A stretch of DNA of 64,000 nt, from NCBI GenBank assembly GCA_013791955.1, contig VMSW01000001.1, positions 97,661-161,660 on the forward strand, in the 5' to 3' direction. Both the position numbers and the translations under genes were made by a program. Under the pieces are notes generated by a model. It was not told where the DNA came from and did no database searches. It saw only the letters and a program-made list of their open reading frames with translations. This stretch comes from Propionicimonas sp. Its GTDB lineage: Bacteria > Actinomycetota > Actinomycetes > Propionibacteriales > Propionibacteriaceae. Of this stretch, positions 57,063-64,000 are shown piece after piece. Every line of letters starts with the position of its first letter. The stretch's first letter is position 1.

Positions 57063-59452
57063 GAGTCGTCAACCCAGACGCGGCGGTCGAAAACAGCCGC
57101 AGTCGCACCCTGACCGAGCGGATAAAAGAGCTCAGCGTCACCTCCACCGAGTTGATCGATGCGGCCTTTGTCATGCTGCTCGGCCTGGCCGCGCTGGCCG
57201 GTTTGGTGACCACCTTCGACACCCTGCACTTCCTGCTAGTCGGTGCGCTCGGCCTGCTGCTGGGCATGCTGACCGCCCACCTGGTGCTGTCGTTGCGTTG
57301 GCATTGGGCCTGGATCCCCGTGATCCTGGTGGTCTGGTACTTCCTGGTGGGCTCGGCAGTGGCCGTTCACGAATACGCCTTCGCCGGTTTCCTGCCGACG
57401 CTAGCTTCGCTGAGCGAGTTGGCCCGAGTGGCGGTGAACGGCTGGAAGGAGCTGGTCACCACCCTGCCGCCAGTGGTCGGCGACGGCAGCTATTTGGCGC
57501 TGCCATTCCTGCTCGGCCTGCTGGCCGGCGCGCTCGGCCTGGTGGTCGCGCGCCGCTCCCGCCGGGCTGCGCCAGCGTTGATCACCCCAGTGGTATTGCT
57601 GGTCGTGGTGACCCTGCTCGGCACTCGGCAGACCCTCGCGCCGCTGATTCAGGGCCTGGGTTTGGCCGCCCTCGGCTTCGGCTGGCTGGCGGTGCGCAAC
57701 CGCCGCCGCCGGCAGCTAACTGGCACTGGACGCTCGCCGCGGGCCGGCTTGCTCACTGGTGCTGGCCTGTTGGCGGCAGCCTTGGTGCTAGGCGGGCTGT
57801 TCGGCGGACTGCTACCCGGGGGCGATACGCCTCGCTGGGTGCTGCGGGAATACGTCCGTCCGCCGGTCGAAGTGAAGGACCTCAGCTCACCCCTGGTGGG
57901 CTTCCGGGTTTACTCCTCCCAGAACCTGAACCAGCTTTGGGATGCCGAACTGCTGACCGTCACTGGGGTGCCTGCCAACTCCCTACTGCGGTTTGCGGTG
58001 TTGGACGACTACACCGGGCACACCTGGAGCGCCTCGGGCGGGGCCAGCGCCGGGTCGGGTTTCCAGCGCATCGGTGCCCGGTTGCCGGGGGTGGTCGACG
58101 GAACGCCGAGTGCGGTGACCATCACCTTCGCCGCCGACTACGAGCGCACCCGCGAACTCGGCCCTTGGCTGCCATCGCTGGGCGGCAACACCGACATCGA
58201 CTTCGGCGGTGCCACCACCCGAACCCATCTGAGTTCGTTGCGCTACAACCTGGCTACCGGCCAGGGGCTGCTCACCGAAGGTGACCGGTTCCGGGACGGG
58301 GACGTGGTGCAGCTCGCCTCAGTGCCGCTGACCTCCAACTTCGATGCCAACTCCCAGCCCGGCGGCCAGCCGTCGGTCAACCCGGCCAGCTACTCCTTCC
58401 TGGCCACCACCGGTCAGAAGTGGGGTGGGGCGGCCACCACCGGGGCCCAGCAGGTGCTGGAGATCGCTACGCATCTGAAGGGCGGCTACTGGAGCGACGG
58501 AACCGTGGCGGGCCAGGCCGACTACCTGCCTGGTCACAGCCAGGGGCGGTTGTCCAACTTCGTCCTCGGGGATCAACTCGTCGGCTCCGATGAGCAGTAC
58601 GCGGCCACTTTCGCTCTGCTGTGCAATCAGGCCGGCTTCCCGGCGCGGGTGGTGTTTGGTGCGGTGGTTCCTGAAGGCGGGACGATCAAAGGTCAAAACG
58701 TCAGCGCCTGGGTGGAGCTGGAGACCGAGCAGGGTTGGCAGGCCATTGCGCCGCAGGTGTTCATCCCCGACCGAAACCGCACCCCCGATCAGCTGCCGCA
58801 AACCAGATCCCAAGACAAGAACGCCACCAACGTCCCCCCGCCGAACAGCTCCCGGGTGGACTCCAACCCGATGGATTCGGTCGAAAATGACCTGAACGGC
58901 ACCAAGGTCACCAACAACTGGTGGGCGGGGTTCCTGAAGGTGCTGCTGGCCATCCTGCGGGTGGTCGGACCGCCATTGGCGGTGATCGTGGCGCTGCTGA
59001 CCGCGATCGCGGTGGCTAAGGCGCTGCGACGGTATCGTCGGCGAACCTCGGGCACCGCCAGCAGGCGAGTGGCTGCCGCCTGGCATGACGTCTTCGACCA
59101 ATGCCGCGACCTGGGCATGATCCTGTCAACCAAAGGCACCCGGCTGGAGCAGTCCGCGGCAATCGGCCAGCCAGGGGTGCGCCAGTTTGCGGTCGCGGTG
59201 AACACCGCCACCTTCGGCCCCGAAGACCCGACCCCGGCCGAAGTGACAGCGTTGTGGACGACCGCAGCCGCCACCCGCAAGCAATTGCTCGGGTCGCTGG
59301 GTCGCTGGCAGCGGCTGGTGGCGAGGTTCAACATCCGCTCGCTGCTGCCGGAGCGGTTGGCCGGGATTCGATTGCCCAGACTCAATCTGGAACGCCCCGA
59401 ATGGATGTCTGGCTCGGGACGGCGAGCCGTGCCGGCGCAGTCCAACAGCTAG
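57059..59452 (+). CDS. TgpA-like transglutaminase-fold membrane protein with substituted catalytic triad
   Basis: Membrane protein of 797 residues with about six N-terminal helices, an extracytoplasmic transglutaminase-like domain (~400-580), a further helix near 640 and a cytoplasmic C-terminal domain. The domain aligns well by eye around YAATFALLCNQAGFPARVV. The residue at the Cys position (GDCEQF in active members) falls in GSDEQY at D511. The His position is S549 (NVSAWVEL), and the Asp position is A564 (GWQAIAP). It is therefore probably a non-catalytic scaffold or binding domain. Third member of the MoxR-DUF58 trio. Confidence 0.88.
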   Translation: MRVVNPDAAVENSRSRTLTERIKELSVTSTELIDAAFVMLLGLAALAGLVTTFDTLHFLLVGALGLLLGMLTAHLVLSLRWHWAWIPVILVVWYFLVGSAVAVHEYAFAGFLPTLASLSELARVAVNGWKELVTTLPPVVGDGSYLALPFLLGLLAGALGLVVARRSRRAAPALITPVVLLVVVTLLGTRQTLAPLIQGLGLAALGFGWLAVRNRRRRQLTGTGRSPRAGLLTGAGLLAAALVLGGLFGGLLPGGDTPRWVLREYVRPPVEVKDLSSPLVGFRVYSSQNLNQLWDAELLTVTGVPANSLLRFAVLDDYTGHTWSASGGASAGSGFQRIGARLPGVVDGTPSAVTITFAADYERTRELGPWLPSLGGNTDIDFGGATTRTHLSSLRYNLATGQGLLTEGDRFRDGDVVQLASVPLTSNFDANSQPGGQPSVNPASYSFLATTGQKWGGAATTGAQQVLEIATHLKGGYWSDGTVAGQADYLPGHSQGRLSNFVLGDQLVGSDEQYAATFALLCNQAGFPARVVFGAVVPEGGTIKGQNVSAWVELETEQGWQAIAPQVFIPDRNRTPDQLPQTRSQDKNATNVPPPNSSRVDSNPMDSVENDLNGTKVTNNWWAGFLKVLLAILRVVGPPLAVIVALLTAIAVAKALRRYRRRTSGTASRRVAAAWHDVFDQCRDLGMILSTKGTRLEQSAAIGQPGVRQFAVAVNTATFGPEDPTPAEVTALWTTAAATRKQLLGSLGRWQRLVARFNIRSLLPERLAGIRLPRLNLERPEWMSGSGRRAVPAQSNS

Positions 59453-59539
59453 ACCCCGAGGCGGTGGGCAGAACTCTCCTTGCCCAGCACCAGCGGTCGA
59501 GGTGAGACTGGCCGAGTTCAGCGACGGGAAGGGTCTGCG

Positions 59540-60196
59540 GTGAAGTGTGCTCTGTGTGCCCTTGAGCTGGACCCAGCCGCCGGGCACTGCCCGCGCTGCG
59601 GGGCGGTCGTTGGCTCGGCTGTGGCGCCCGCCGGTGATGATCGCACTCGCGACCGTTCCACGCTGTTGGCTGAGCGAGCTCCGGTTGGTTCGAGCCTGGC
59701 CGGGTTCGCCTGGGAGTCTGGGCCGCGGACGCTGGTGGCCACCCGAGGGCAGTCTTCGGGGGTGGTGCTGGCCTCGGCGGGAGTCAGGCTGGCGGCCCAG
59801 CTGATTGATGCGCTGGCTTTGGGAGCAGGCTATTTCCTGGCCATGCTCGCGCTTGGCGTGGTCACCATGGGGTTTTTCGGCGCTTCCAGGCCCGCGGTGA
59901 CGGTGTTGGAGGTGTTTGGCCAGGTGCTGGCAGTGGTCGGCGCTGGGGTCTACCAGGTGGTGCTCAACGGGCACGGGCAGACCCTTGGGAAGCGCGCGCT
60001 GGGGATCGCCGTGGTGGATCGGAGCACCGGGGCGCCGGTTGGAGTGGCCCGGGCCGCGCAGCGTTACCTGATGTTGCTGGTGATGGCCCTACCTTGCGGA
60101 CTGGGCCTGCTCAGCGTCCCGCTCTCGACCCAGCTGCGTGGCTGGCACGACCAAGTGGCTGACGATCTGGTGGTGGAGTTGCCGAGGCGGCGGTAG
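59540..60196 (+). CDS. RDD-family membrane protein with N-terminal zinc ribbon
   Basis: Protein of 218 residues. The N-terminus is a zinc ribbon with ligands C3, C6, C17 and C20 (CALC and CPRC). A cytoplasmic linker and an RDD domain follow: VRLAAQLIDALALG, GQTLGKRALGIAVVD and LRGWHDQVADDLVV, with three to four helices. GTG 59540 is chosen for the upstream GGGAAGGG. It closes the kinase/giant-protein locus and may help target or regulate its membrane components; the role is unproven. Confidence 0.85.
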   Translation: MKCALCALELDPAAGHCPRCGAVVGSAVAPAGDDRTRDRSTLLAERAPVGSSLAGFAWESGPRTLVATRGQSSGVVLASAGVRLAAQLIDALALGAGYFLAMLALGVVTMGFFGASRPAVTVLEVFGQVLAVVGAGVYQVVLNGHGQTLGKRALGIAVVDRSTGAPVGVARAAQRYLMLLVMALPCGLGLLSVPLSTQLRGWHDQVADDLVVELPRRR

Positions 60197-60200
60197 TCGC

Positions 60201-61127
60201 CTACCAGTTGCCCTTGATCACATCCAGATACTGCGCCCGCTCGTACACCGAGGCGCCTCGGGTGGAGCTGGCGCTCATCTTGCCTCGGGCGTCAGCCACG
60301 GAGGCGAAGTTGTGGCGCTCCAGCCAACCTGAGGTCTGCTCAAGCATCTCGGTGATGGCTCCGGCGCCGCGTTGCATCACGGCAGAGGCCGTGCAGGCAA
60401 CGTCCGCGCCCACCAGCAGTGCTTTGGCCACTTCGTCGCCGCTGTGGACCCCAGAGGTGCAGGCCAGCGAGATGCCGGGCAACTGCGAACGCAGAATGCC
60501 AATCCAGCGCAGTGGTAGCCGCTGATCGGCGGGCGAGGAAAGATCTAGGGAGGCGAACAGCTCGAGGGAATCCAAGTTGATGTCGGCGGCGTAGAACTTG
60601 TTGAACACGACCAGCCCATCGGCACCGGCGTCTACGGCGCGAGCGGTGAAGGCAGAGATCGCCGAGTAGTGGGACGACAGCTTCACTGCCAGCGGGACGT
60701 CGACCACGATCTTGACCGCTTCGACGGCCGCCAGGTGATCCATCTCCACCTCAGCTGAGGCCACCGCGATATCGGCGGTGATGGTGTAAAGATTCAGCTC
60801 CAGAGCGTCCGCACCAGCGCCGACCAGTTCCTCGGCGTAGCTCTGCCAGGTGCCCGGACGGGTCGCGTTCAGGCTGGCGATCACTGGGATCTTCAGTTGG
60901 GCCTTGGCGTCTTTGACCAACTGCACTCGCTGGCTCAGCGCCTTGGAGTTGGTCGGATCGGCCAGCGCATCTTCTTCAAACAAGGACGGCAGAACAACAG
61001 CGGAGGCACCGGCCGCTTCCAGTTCGAGCATGGTGTCTACCTGCCGGGTCAACGGCGAGGATGAGGCGATGACCGGTCCGGTCAGGTCCATACCCAGGTA
61101 TTTGGTCGAAAGGTCGGGCTTCGCCAT
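60201..61127 (-). CDS. Dihydroorotate dehydrogenase-like flavoprotein
   Basis: TIM-barrel FMN protein of 308 residues from the DHODH-like group that is usually distinct from true PyrD. PVIASSSPLTRQVDTMLELE, IPVIASLNATRPGTW, ALELNLYT and LACTSGVHSGDEVAKALL mark the family. Members are often linked to pyruvate:ferredoxin oxidoreductase metabolism, but no such gene is nearby. It is convergent with the RDD gene, with only 4 nt between the stops. AAGGAGG precedes the ATG on the minus strand. Confidence 0.85.
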   Translation of the reverse strand: MAKPDLSTKYLGMDLTGPVIASSSPLTRQVDTMLELEAAGASAVVLPSLFEEDALADPTNSKALSQRVQLVKDAKAQLKIPVIASLNATRPGTWQSYAEELVGAGADALELNLYTITADIAVASAEVEMDHLAAVEAVKIVVDVPLAVKLSSHYSAISAFTARAVDAGADGLVVFNKFYAADINLDSLELFASLDLSSPADQRLPLRWIGILRSQLPGISLACTSGVHSGDEVAKALLVGADVACTASAVMQRGAGAITEMLEQTSGWLERHNFASVADARGKMSASSTRGASVYERAQYLDVIKGNW

Positions 61128-61586
61128 CGGTCAGAGTCCTCCTTGCCGCGCATTTCTTAACGCAGCGTGTGTCGTCAATGGTGCCAGTTCCAAAGCCGCC
61201 GCGTGGCCGGGTGGGGGGCTTTCCGCAGGCGAGTCTTCGGCTGCGGGTTCAACATCGTCTGGGTCAGGTCGTGGTGGTGGCCATTCTCGGCTGCCACGAC
61301 CAGGTCGGTGGGGGTGTGCAGGTGGCTGGCGCGGAGGTGTTAGGCCTACCCAGGCCCCATTTGAGCCCATCTGCGCCGGGTGCCGGTGGGCGGGGTGGGT
61401 CGAGGCGAGGGATCGCTAACGCGCGAGCCGCGAAATCCGGGCTGGTGACCGACGGGCGACGGTCTACAGAATTCTGCGTACCCCGGACGCTGCCAGCGGT
61501 TGAACAGGACTTTTGGGCCCCGCTGATGTGCCTTCGTGATTTGACGGTTGCCATTCGCTTTCGGAGGTGCTCCGGGATGGCACCAC
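61128..61586. other. Intergenic spacer with no supported gene
   Basis: About 460 bp between the DHODH-like gene and the ybjQ promoter. Open frames exist on both strands but have low-complexity Pro/Arg/Gly composition, no convincing Shine-Dalgarno sites and no recognisable domains. The first ~15 bp hold the Shine-Dalgarno region of the minus-strand gene. It could be degraded coding sequence. Confidence 0.5.
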
Positions 61587-61614
61587 TTGGGCTGAGCGCT
61601 AGCCCGCCTAGGAT
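61587..61614 (+). promoter_or_regulatory. Probable leaderless promoter of the ybjQ-like gene
   Basis: TTGGGC (61587-61592), 16-nt spacer, TAGGAT (61609-61614), then only 6 nt to the ATG at 61621. No Shine-Dalgarno is present, so the message probably begins at the start codon. Confidence 0.55.
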
Positions 61615-61620
61615 TGCGCC

Positions 61621-62055
61621 ATGTTGATCGTCACCAGTAATGACATCCCGGGCTACCGGATCGAAGCAGTCCTTGGCGAGGTCATGGGTATGACCGTGCG
61701 TTCGGCCAATATCGGGGCGAACTTTGTCGCTGGCATTCGCGCTATCGGCGGCGGCGAAGTGAACGAGTACACCAAGTTGGTTTACGAAAGCCGCCAGCAG
61801 GTGATGCAGCGCATGTGGCAGGACGCGGTGGCACGTGGCGCTAATGCGATCGTGGCGATGCGTTTCGATACCGGTGACATCGCCCAGGCTTTCAGCGAGG
61901 TGTGCGCCTACGGGACCGCGGTGATCGCCGAGCCGATTGCCGAGGGCCAGCCGGGGGCAACCAAGCAGTCGGCCTCGGTGCTGGCCCAGCAGGCTCAGCC
62001 GCCAGCCCCGCCCCAGGGGCCGCCGCAGCCGCCAGCCCCGCCGCAGTACGCCTGA
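61621..62055 (+). CDS. YbjQ/UPF0145 family protein
   Basis: Protein of 144 residues. The first ~105 match the YbjQ fold: LIVTSNDIPGYRIEAVLGEV, ARGANAIVAMRFDTG and a final AYGTAVIAEPI strand. Members form pentamers and are loosely annotated as heavy-metal-binding, without firm function. The last ~35 residues are a Gln/Pro/Ala-rich tail not typical of the family. It appears monocistronic. Confidence 0.9.
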   Translation: MLIVTSNDIPGYRIEAVLGEVMGMTVRSANIGANFVAGIRAIGGGEVNEYTKLVYESRQQVMQRMWQDAVARGANAIVAMRFDTGDIAQAFSEVCAYGTAVIAEPIAEGQPGATKQSASVLAQQAQPPAPPQGPPQPPAPPQYA

Positions 62056-62080
62056 GGCCACCGAAAGGGCCGGGCTGCGC

Positions 62081-62590
62081 TCACGCGAAGTGCTCTTGGA
62101 TCCCCTTGGCGACCTCGGCGAAGCGCGATTGGTCGAGCTTGCCGGCGGTCCGGCGCACCCGGTGTGGGTCCACGCGGAGAACCCGGTTGACCCGCACCTC
62201 GCTGGGCCGCCCGGAGCGATCCCAGTCTCCGGTGCCGATGTCGACCCAGTAACGGCCTTCGCTGGCCTCCTGGGCGGCATCCAGATCGTGATCTTTGCTG
62301 GTCATCGGCAGGGCGAGTAGCCAAGCAGCGTCCCGCCCGACGATCACGACCGGGCGGTCTTTGCCCTGGGTGTGATCCTCTTCGTACGGCACCCAGGTCC
62401 AGACCACTTCGCCGGGGTCTGGCAGTTGGTCGGGATGGGGGTCATAGACGATGTCGAACCGGCCGGTGAAGTCGCCTGGATACTCCTTGGGAGCGCTCGG
62501 CTGAGGCGAGCGGGGCGAGCTGAGACGCGGCTTGATTGCCTTGGCGATGGCACGAGCGATCGCCTGCCAGCCGGACGGGTTGGGAGTCAC
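62081..62590 (-). CDS. PemK/MazF-like protein without visible antitoxin
   Basis: Protein of 169 residues. After an N-terminal extension of ~55 residues, the core resembles PemK/MazF endoribonucleases: EVVWTWVPYEED, the KDRPVVIVGRD strand and LPMTSKDHD. A late Arg-rich segment follows. The extension and length are unlike classical ~110-residue toxins, so RNase activity is uncertain. The GTG overlaps the stop of the DUF222-HNH gene by 4 nt, so the two are translationally coupled. No antitoxin-like small gene is adjacent. Confidence 0.72.
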   Translation of the reverse strand: MTPNPSGWQAIARAIAKAIKPRLSSPRSPQPSAPKEYPGDFTGRFDIVYDPHPDQLPDPGEVVWTWVPYEEDHTQGKDRPVVIVGRDAAWLLALPMTSKDHDLDAAQEASEGRYWVDIGTGDWDRSGRPSEVRVNRVLRVDPHRVRRTAGKLDQSRFAEVAKGIQEHFA

Positions 62591-64000
62591 GCGGCCACGC
62601 TACCGGCTCTTGCTGGCCTCGGAACGGGCCCACCGGAGCTGAGCGTTGTGCCGATTCCGCCGTCCACTCGTTCAGCGTCCACTTGCTCGCCGTCCAGTGG
62701 CTCGGTGGCTGGTCGTCCGGTGCCGCCGTGTTTTCGGTGGCGAACTGGTCGTCGTTGTCGGTCGAGGCGTTTTGGGGGTATTAGTTCGGGGAGGTCGTCG
62801 TCGGCTATTCGTACTTCCCATTGGTCGCGGGTGGTGAATTTGGCTGGTTTGACTAGGCCGTGGTGGTGGTGACAGAGCAGGACCAGGTTGTCTAGTGAGG
62901 TTGGGCCGCCCAGCCACCAGGGTTCGATGTGGTGGGCGTCACAGAGGGTGTCGGGCACGTCGCAGCCGGGGAAGACGCAACCATCATCGCGTTGGGTGAG
63001 TGCGGTCCGGATTGGTGGGGTTACCAGCCGGTGGTCTCGGCCGACGTCCAGGACCTCGGAGTTTGATCCGAGTACGACTGGGACCAGCTCAGCGTCGCAA
63101 CAGGCTCTGCGCAGGTCACCGGCTGATAGCGGCTCGCCGCCAGCGATGAGGATCCCGGCACCGGCGGCGGCATCCTTCAGCTTGTCGTAGTCGAGCTTCA
63201 CGACTATCCGCGCTACCCCCACTCCGGGCGCAGGCTTGCTTCGGCGGGCGGCTTCGAGCAGTGCGATCAGGGCATCAGCGCGGCGCTGCTCCGCCGTGGC
63301 CTCTGTTAGCGGGTCGCGGGCCTCAATAGCGGTGCGTCGCCGGGCCTCATGGTGGGCGGCAACCAAAGCGATGAACGCTTCGCCTTCAAGGCGGGGCAGC
63401 GACCCGTCGAACCTGATCGAGGCCCCGTCGTGGAAGAACCGCAACGATCGTTGCCGGTGAGCCAGTTCAGCAGCCCGCTGTAGGCGTTGACCGTCCAGCT
63501 CCTCGGCCACTACCGGAACTACTTCGGCGAGTACCCGGCCGGCTGCGCTGGCCAACTCTTGGGAATCCAGTTGGCTGGCCAAGCCCAGCATTACCTCCTC
63601 AGCGTGAGCCTGCTGGTTGGCGTCTAGTTGTGGTGCCAACTCGCCCAGCACCCGGCTGATCGCTTGGGCCTGCCCGGTGTTGATTTGGCCAGCACTGGCA
63701 GCCCGACCCACCCTGGGGTGTTCGGCCAGTGACCTGGCTCGGAGCACTGCACCGGCGGCCTCTTTGCGAGACAGGTTTTCCCCCATGCCCAGCCAAGAGG
63801 CCAACGGGGTACCAGTCGCCTGCAGCGACGCTTGGGCCAGATCAGCCTCAGCAGTCAATAACCCGGTCAACGCCTCGATTCGACTCTGGACCCGGCGAGC
63901 CAGCCGCAGCCACTCCAACCGAGTCTCCGGGGCCACATCCATACCGCGTGGCTCGACCCGATCAAGGGCGCGATCAAACTCGGCCAGGAGTACCCCGGCC
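62587..64000 (-). CDS. DUF222-HNH endonuclease-family protein (13E12 type), 5' partial
   Basis: Protein of at least 470 residues. The N-terminal DUF222 domain is followed by an HNH nuclease domain: DDGCVFPGCDVP, then CDAHHIEPWWLGGPTSLDNL and LCHHHHGLVKP. The C-terminal tail is Arg/Pro-rich. The frame stays open past the internal ATG at 63942 to the window edge (LLAEFDRALDRVEPRG), so the true start lies outside. Such genes are multicopy in many actinobacteria and may be mobile or regulatory; their targets are unknown. It overlaps the PemK-like gene by 4 nt. Confidence 0.9.
   Translation of the reverse strand, partial: AGVLLAEFDRALDRVEPRGMDVAPETRLEWLRLARRVQSRIEALTGLLTAEADLAQASLQATGTPLASWLGMGENLSRKEAAGAVLRARSLAEHPRVGRAASAGQINTGQAQAISRVLGELAPQLDANQQAHAEEVMLGLASQLDSQELASAAGRVLAEVVPVVAEELDGQRLQRAAELAHRQRSLRFFHDGASIRFDGSLPRLEGEAFIALVAAHHEARRRTAIEARDPLTEATAEQRRADALIALLEAARRSKPAPGVGVARIVVKLDYDKLKDAAAGAGILIAGGEPLSAGDLRRACCDAELVPVVLGSNSEVLDVGRDHRLVTPPIRTALTQRDDGCVFPGCDVPDTLCDAHHIEPWWLGGPTSLDNLVLLCHHHHGLVKPAKFTTRDQWEVRIADDDLPELIPPKRLDRQRRPVRHRKHGGTGRPATEPLDGEQVDAERVDGGIGTTLSSGGPVPRPARAGSVAA

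Noticed and set aside
61131..61370. Possible small minus-strand gene in the 61.1-61.6 kb spacer
   Set aside because: The product is Pro/Arg-rich without a fold signature, and no ribosome-binding site precedes it; kept only as unexplained spacer.

Overview
The window is about 64 kb of high-GC chromosomal DNA from an actinobacterium. This is read from strong G/C third-position bias, GTG and TTG starts, ATGA/GTGA start-stop overlaps, apparently leaderless promoters, a DUF222-HNH (13E12-type) gene, a DUF2339 protein and lipoboxes of actinobacterial style. A member of the Propionibacteriales is plausible, but no rRNA or taxonomic marker is present. I found no tRNA, rRNA, CRISPR array, prophage or intact insertion sequence.

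Layout. (1) 1-2.9 kb: end of an L,D-transpeptidase lipoprotein, phosphoserine phosphatase (serB) and a DUF1345 membrane protein. (2) 2.9-7.2 kb: a compact envelope-signalling island of three paralogous lipoproteins, a DUF4190 protein, an OmpR-type response regulator, a histidine kinase without an extracytoplasmic sensor domain, and pspC. Two near-identical triple 11-bp direct repeats overlap matching promoters at both ends and are the best candidate operators for the response regulator. (3) 7.3-12.5 kb: a NapH-like Fe-S membrane protein with a secreted partner behind PHO-box-like repeats, a DUF5692-type membrane protein, two TetR regulators, DUF1304 and a nitroreductase. (4) 12.6-20 kb: an ArsR regulator with a perfect 22-bp palindromic operator, then six genes for a complex I/group 4 hydrogenase-related membrane complex. 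The order matches Mycobacterium tuberculosis Rv0081-Rv0087, and the large subunit lacks the Ni-binding cysteine pairs. (5) 20-22.3 kb: a small protein, a rifamycin ADP-ribosyltransferase (arr), a repeat-rich spacer and a PadR module.

(6) 22.2-29.9 kb: a divergent sugar-catabolic locus. DeoR and a mannose-6-phosphate-isomerase-like cupin run leftwards. A sugar ABC importer without its own ATPase, a class II aldolase and an ADP-dependent PFK/glucokinase-family kinase run rightwards. Together they give import, isomerisation, phosphorylation and aldol cleavage of an unidentified sugar. (7) 30-37.5 kb: glycerate kinase, DUF2339, and a TetR-controlled module pairing a degenerate ABC ATPase with a YhgE/Pip protein. 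(8) 37.6-60.2 kb: the most striking block, resembling the PFNA cluster described in Bifidobacterium longum. It holds a PP2C phosphatase, FHA protein, Ser/Thr kinase, FHA-like protein, two tandem ~2,050-residue anchored surface proteins (propeller-like, tandem Ig/cadherin-like and FN3 modules), a MoxR ATPase, DUF58, a transglutaminase-like membrane protein whose whole catalytic triad appears substituted, and a zinc-ribbon RDD protein. (9) 60.2-64 kb: a dihydroorotate-dehydrogenase-like protein, a 0.5-kb spacer with no supported gene, YbjQ, and a PemK/MazF-like protein coupled to a DUF222-HNH gene that runs off the window.

Identifications come from recognising motifs by eye. No searches or alignments were run.
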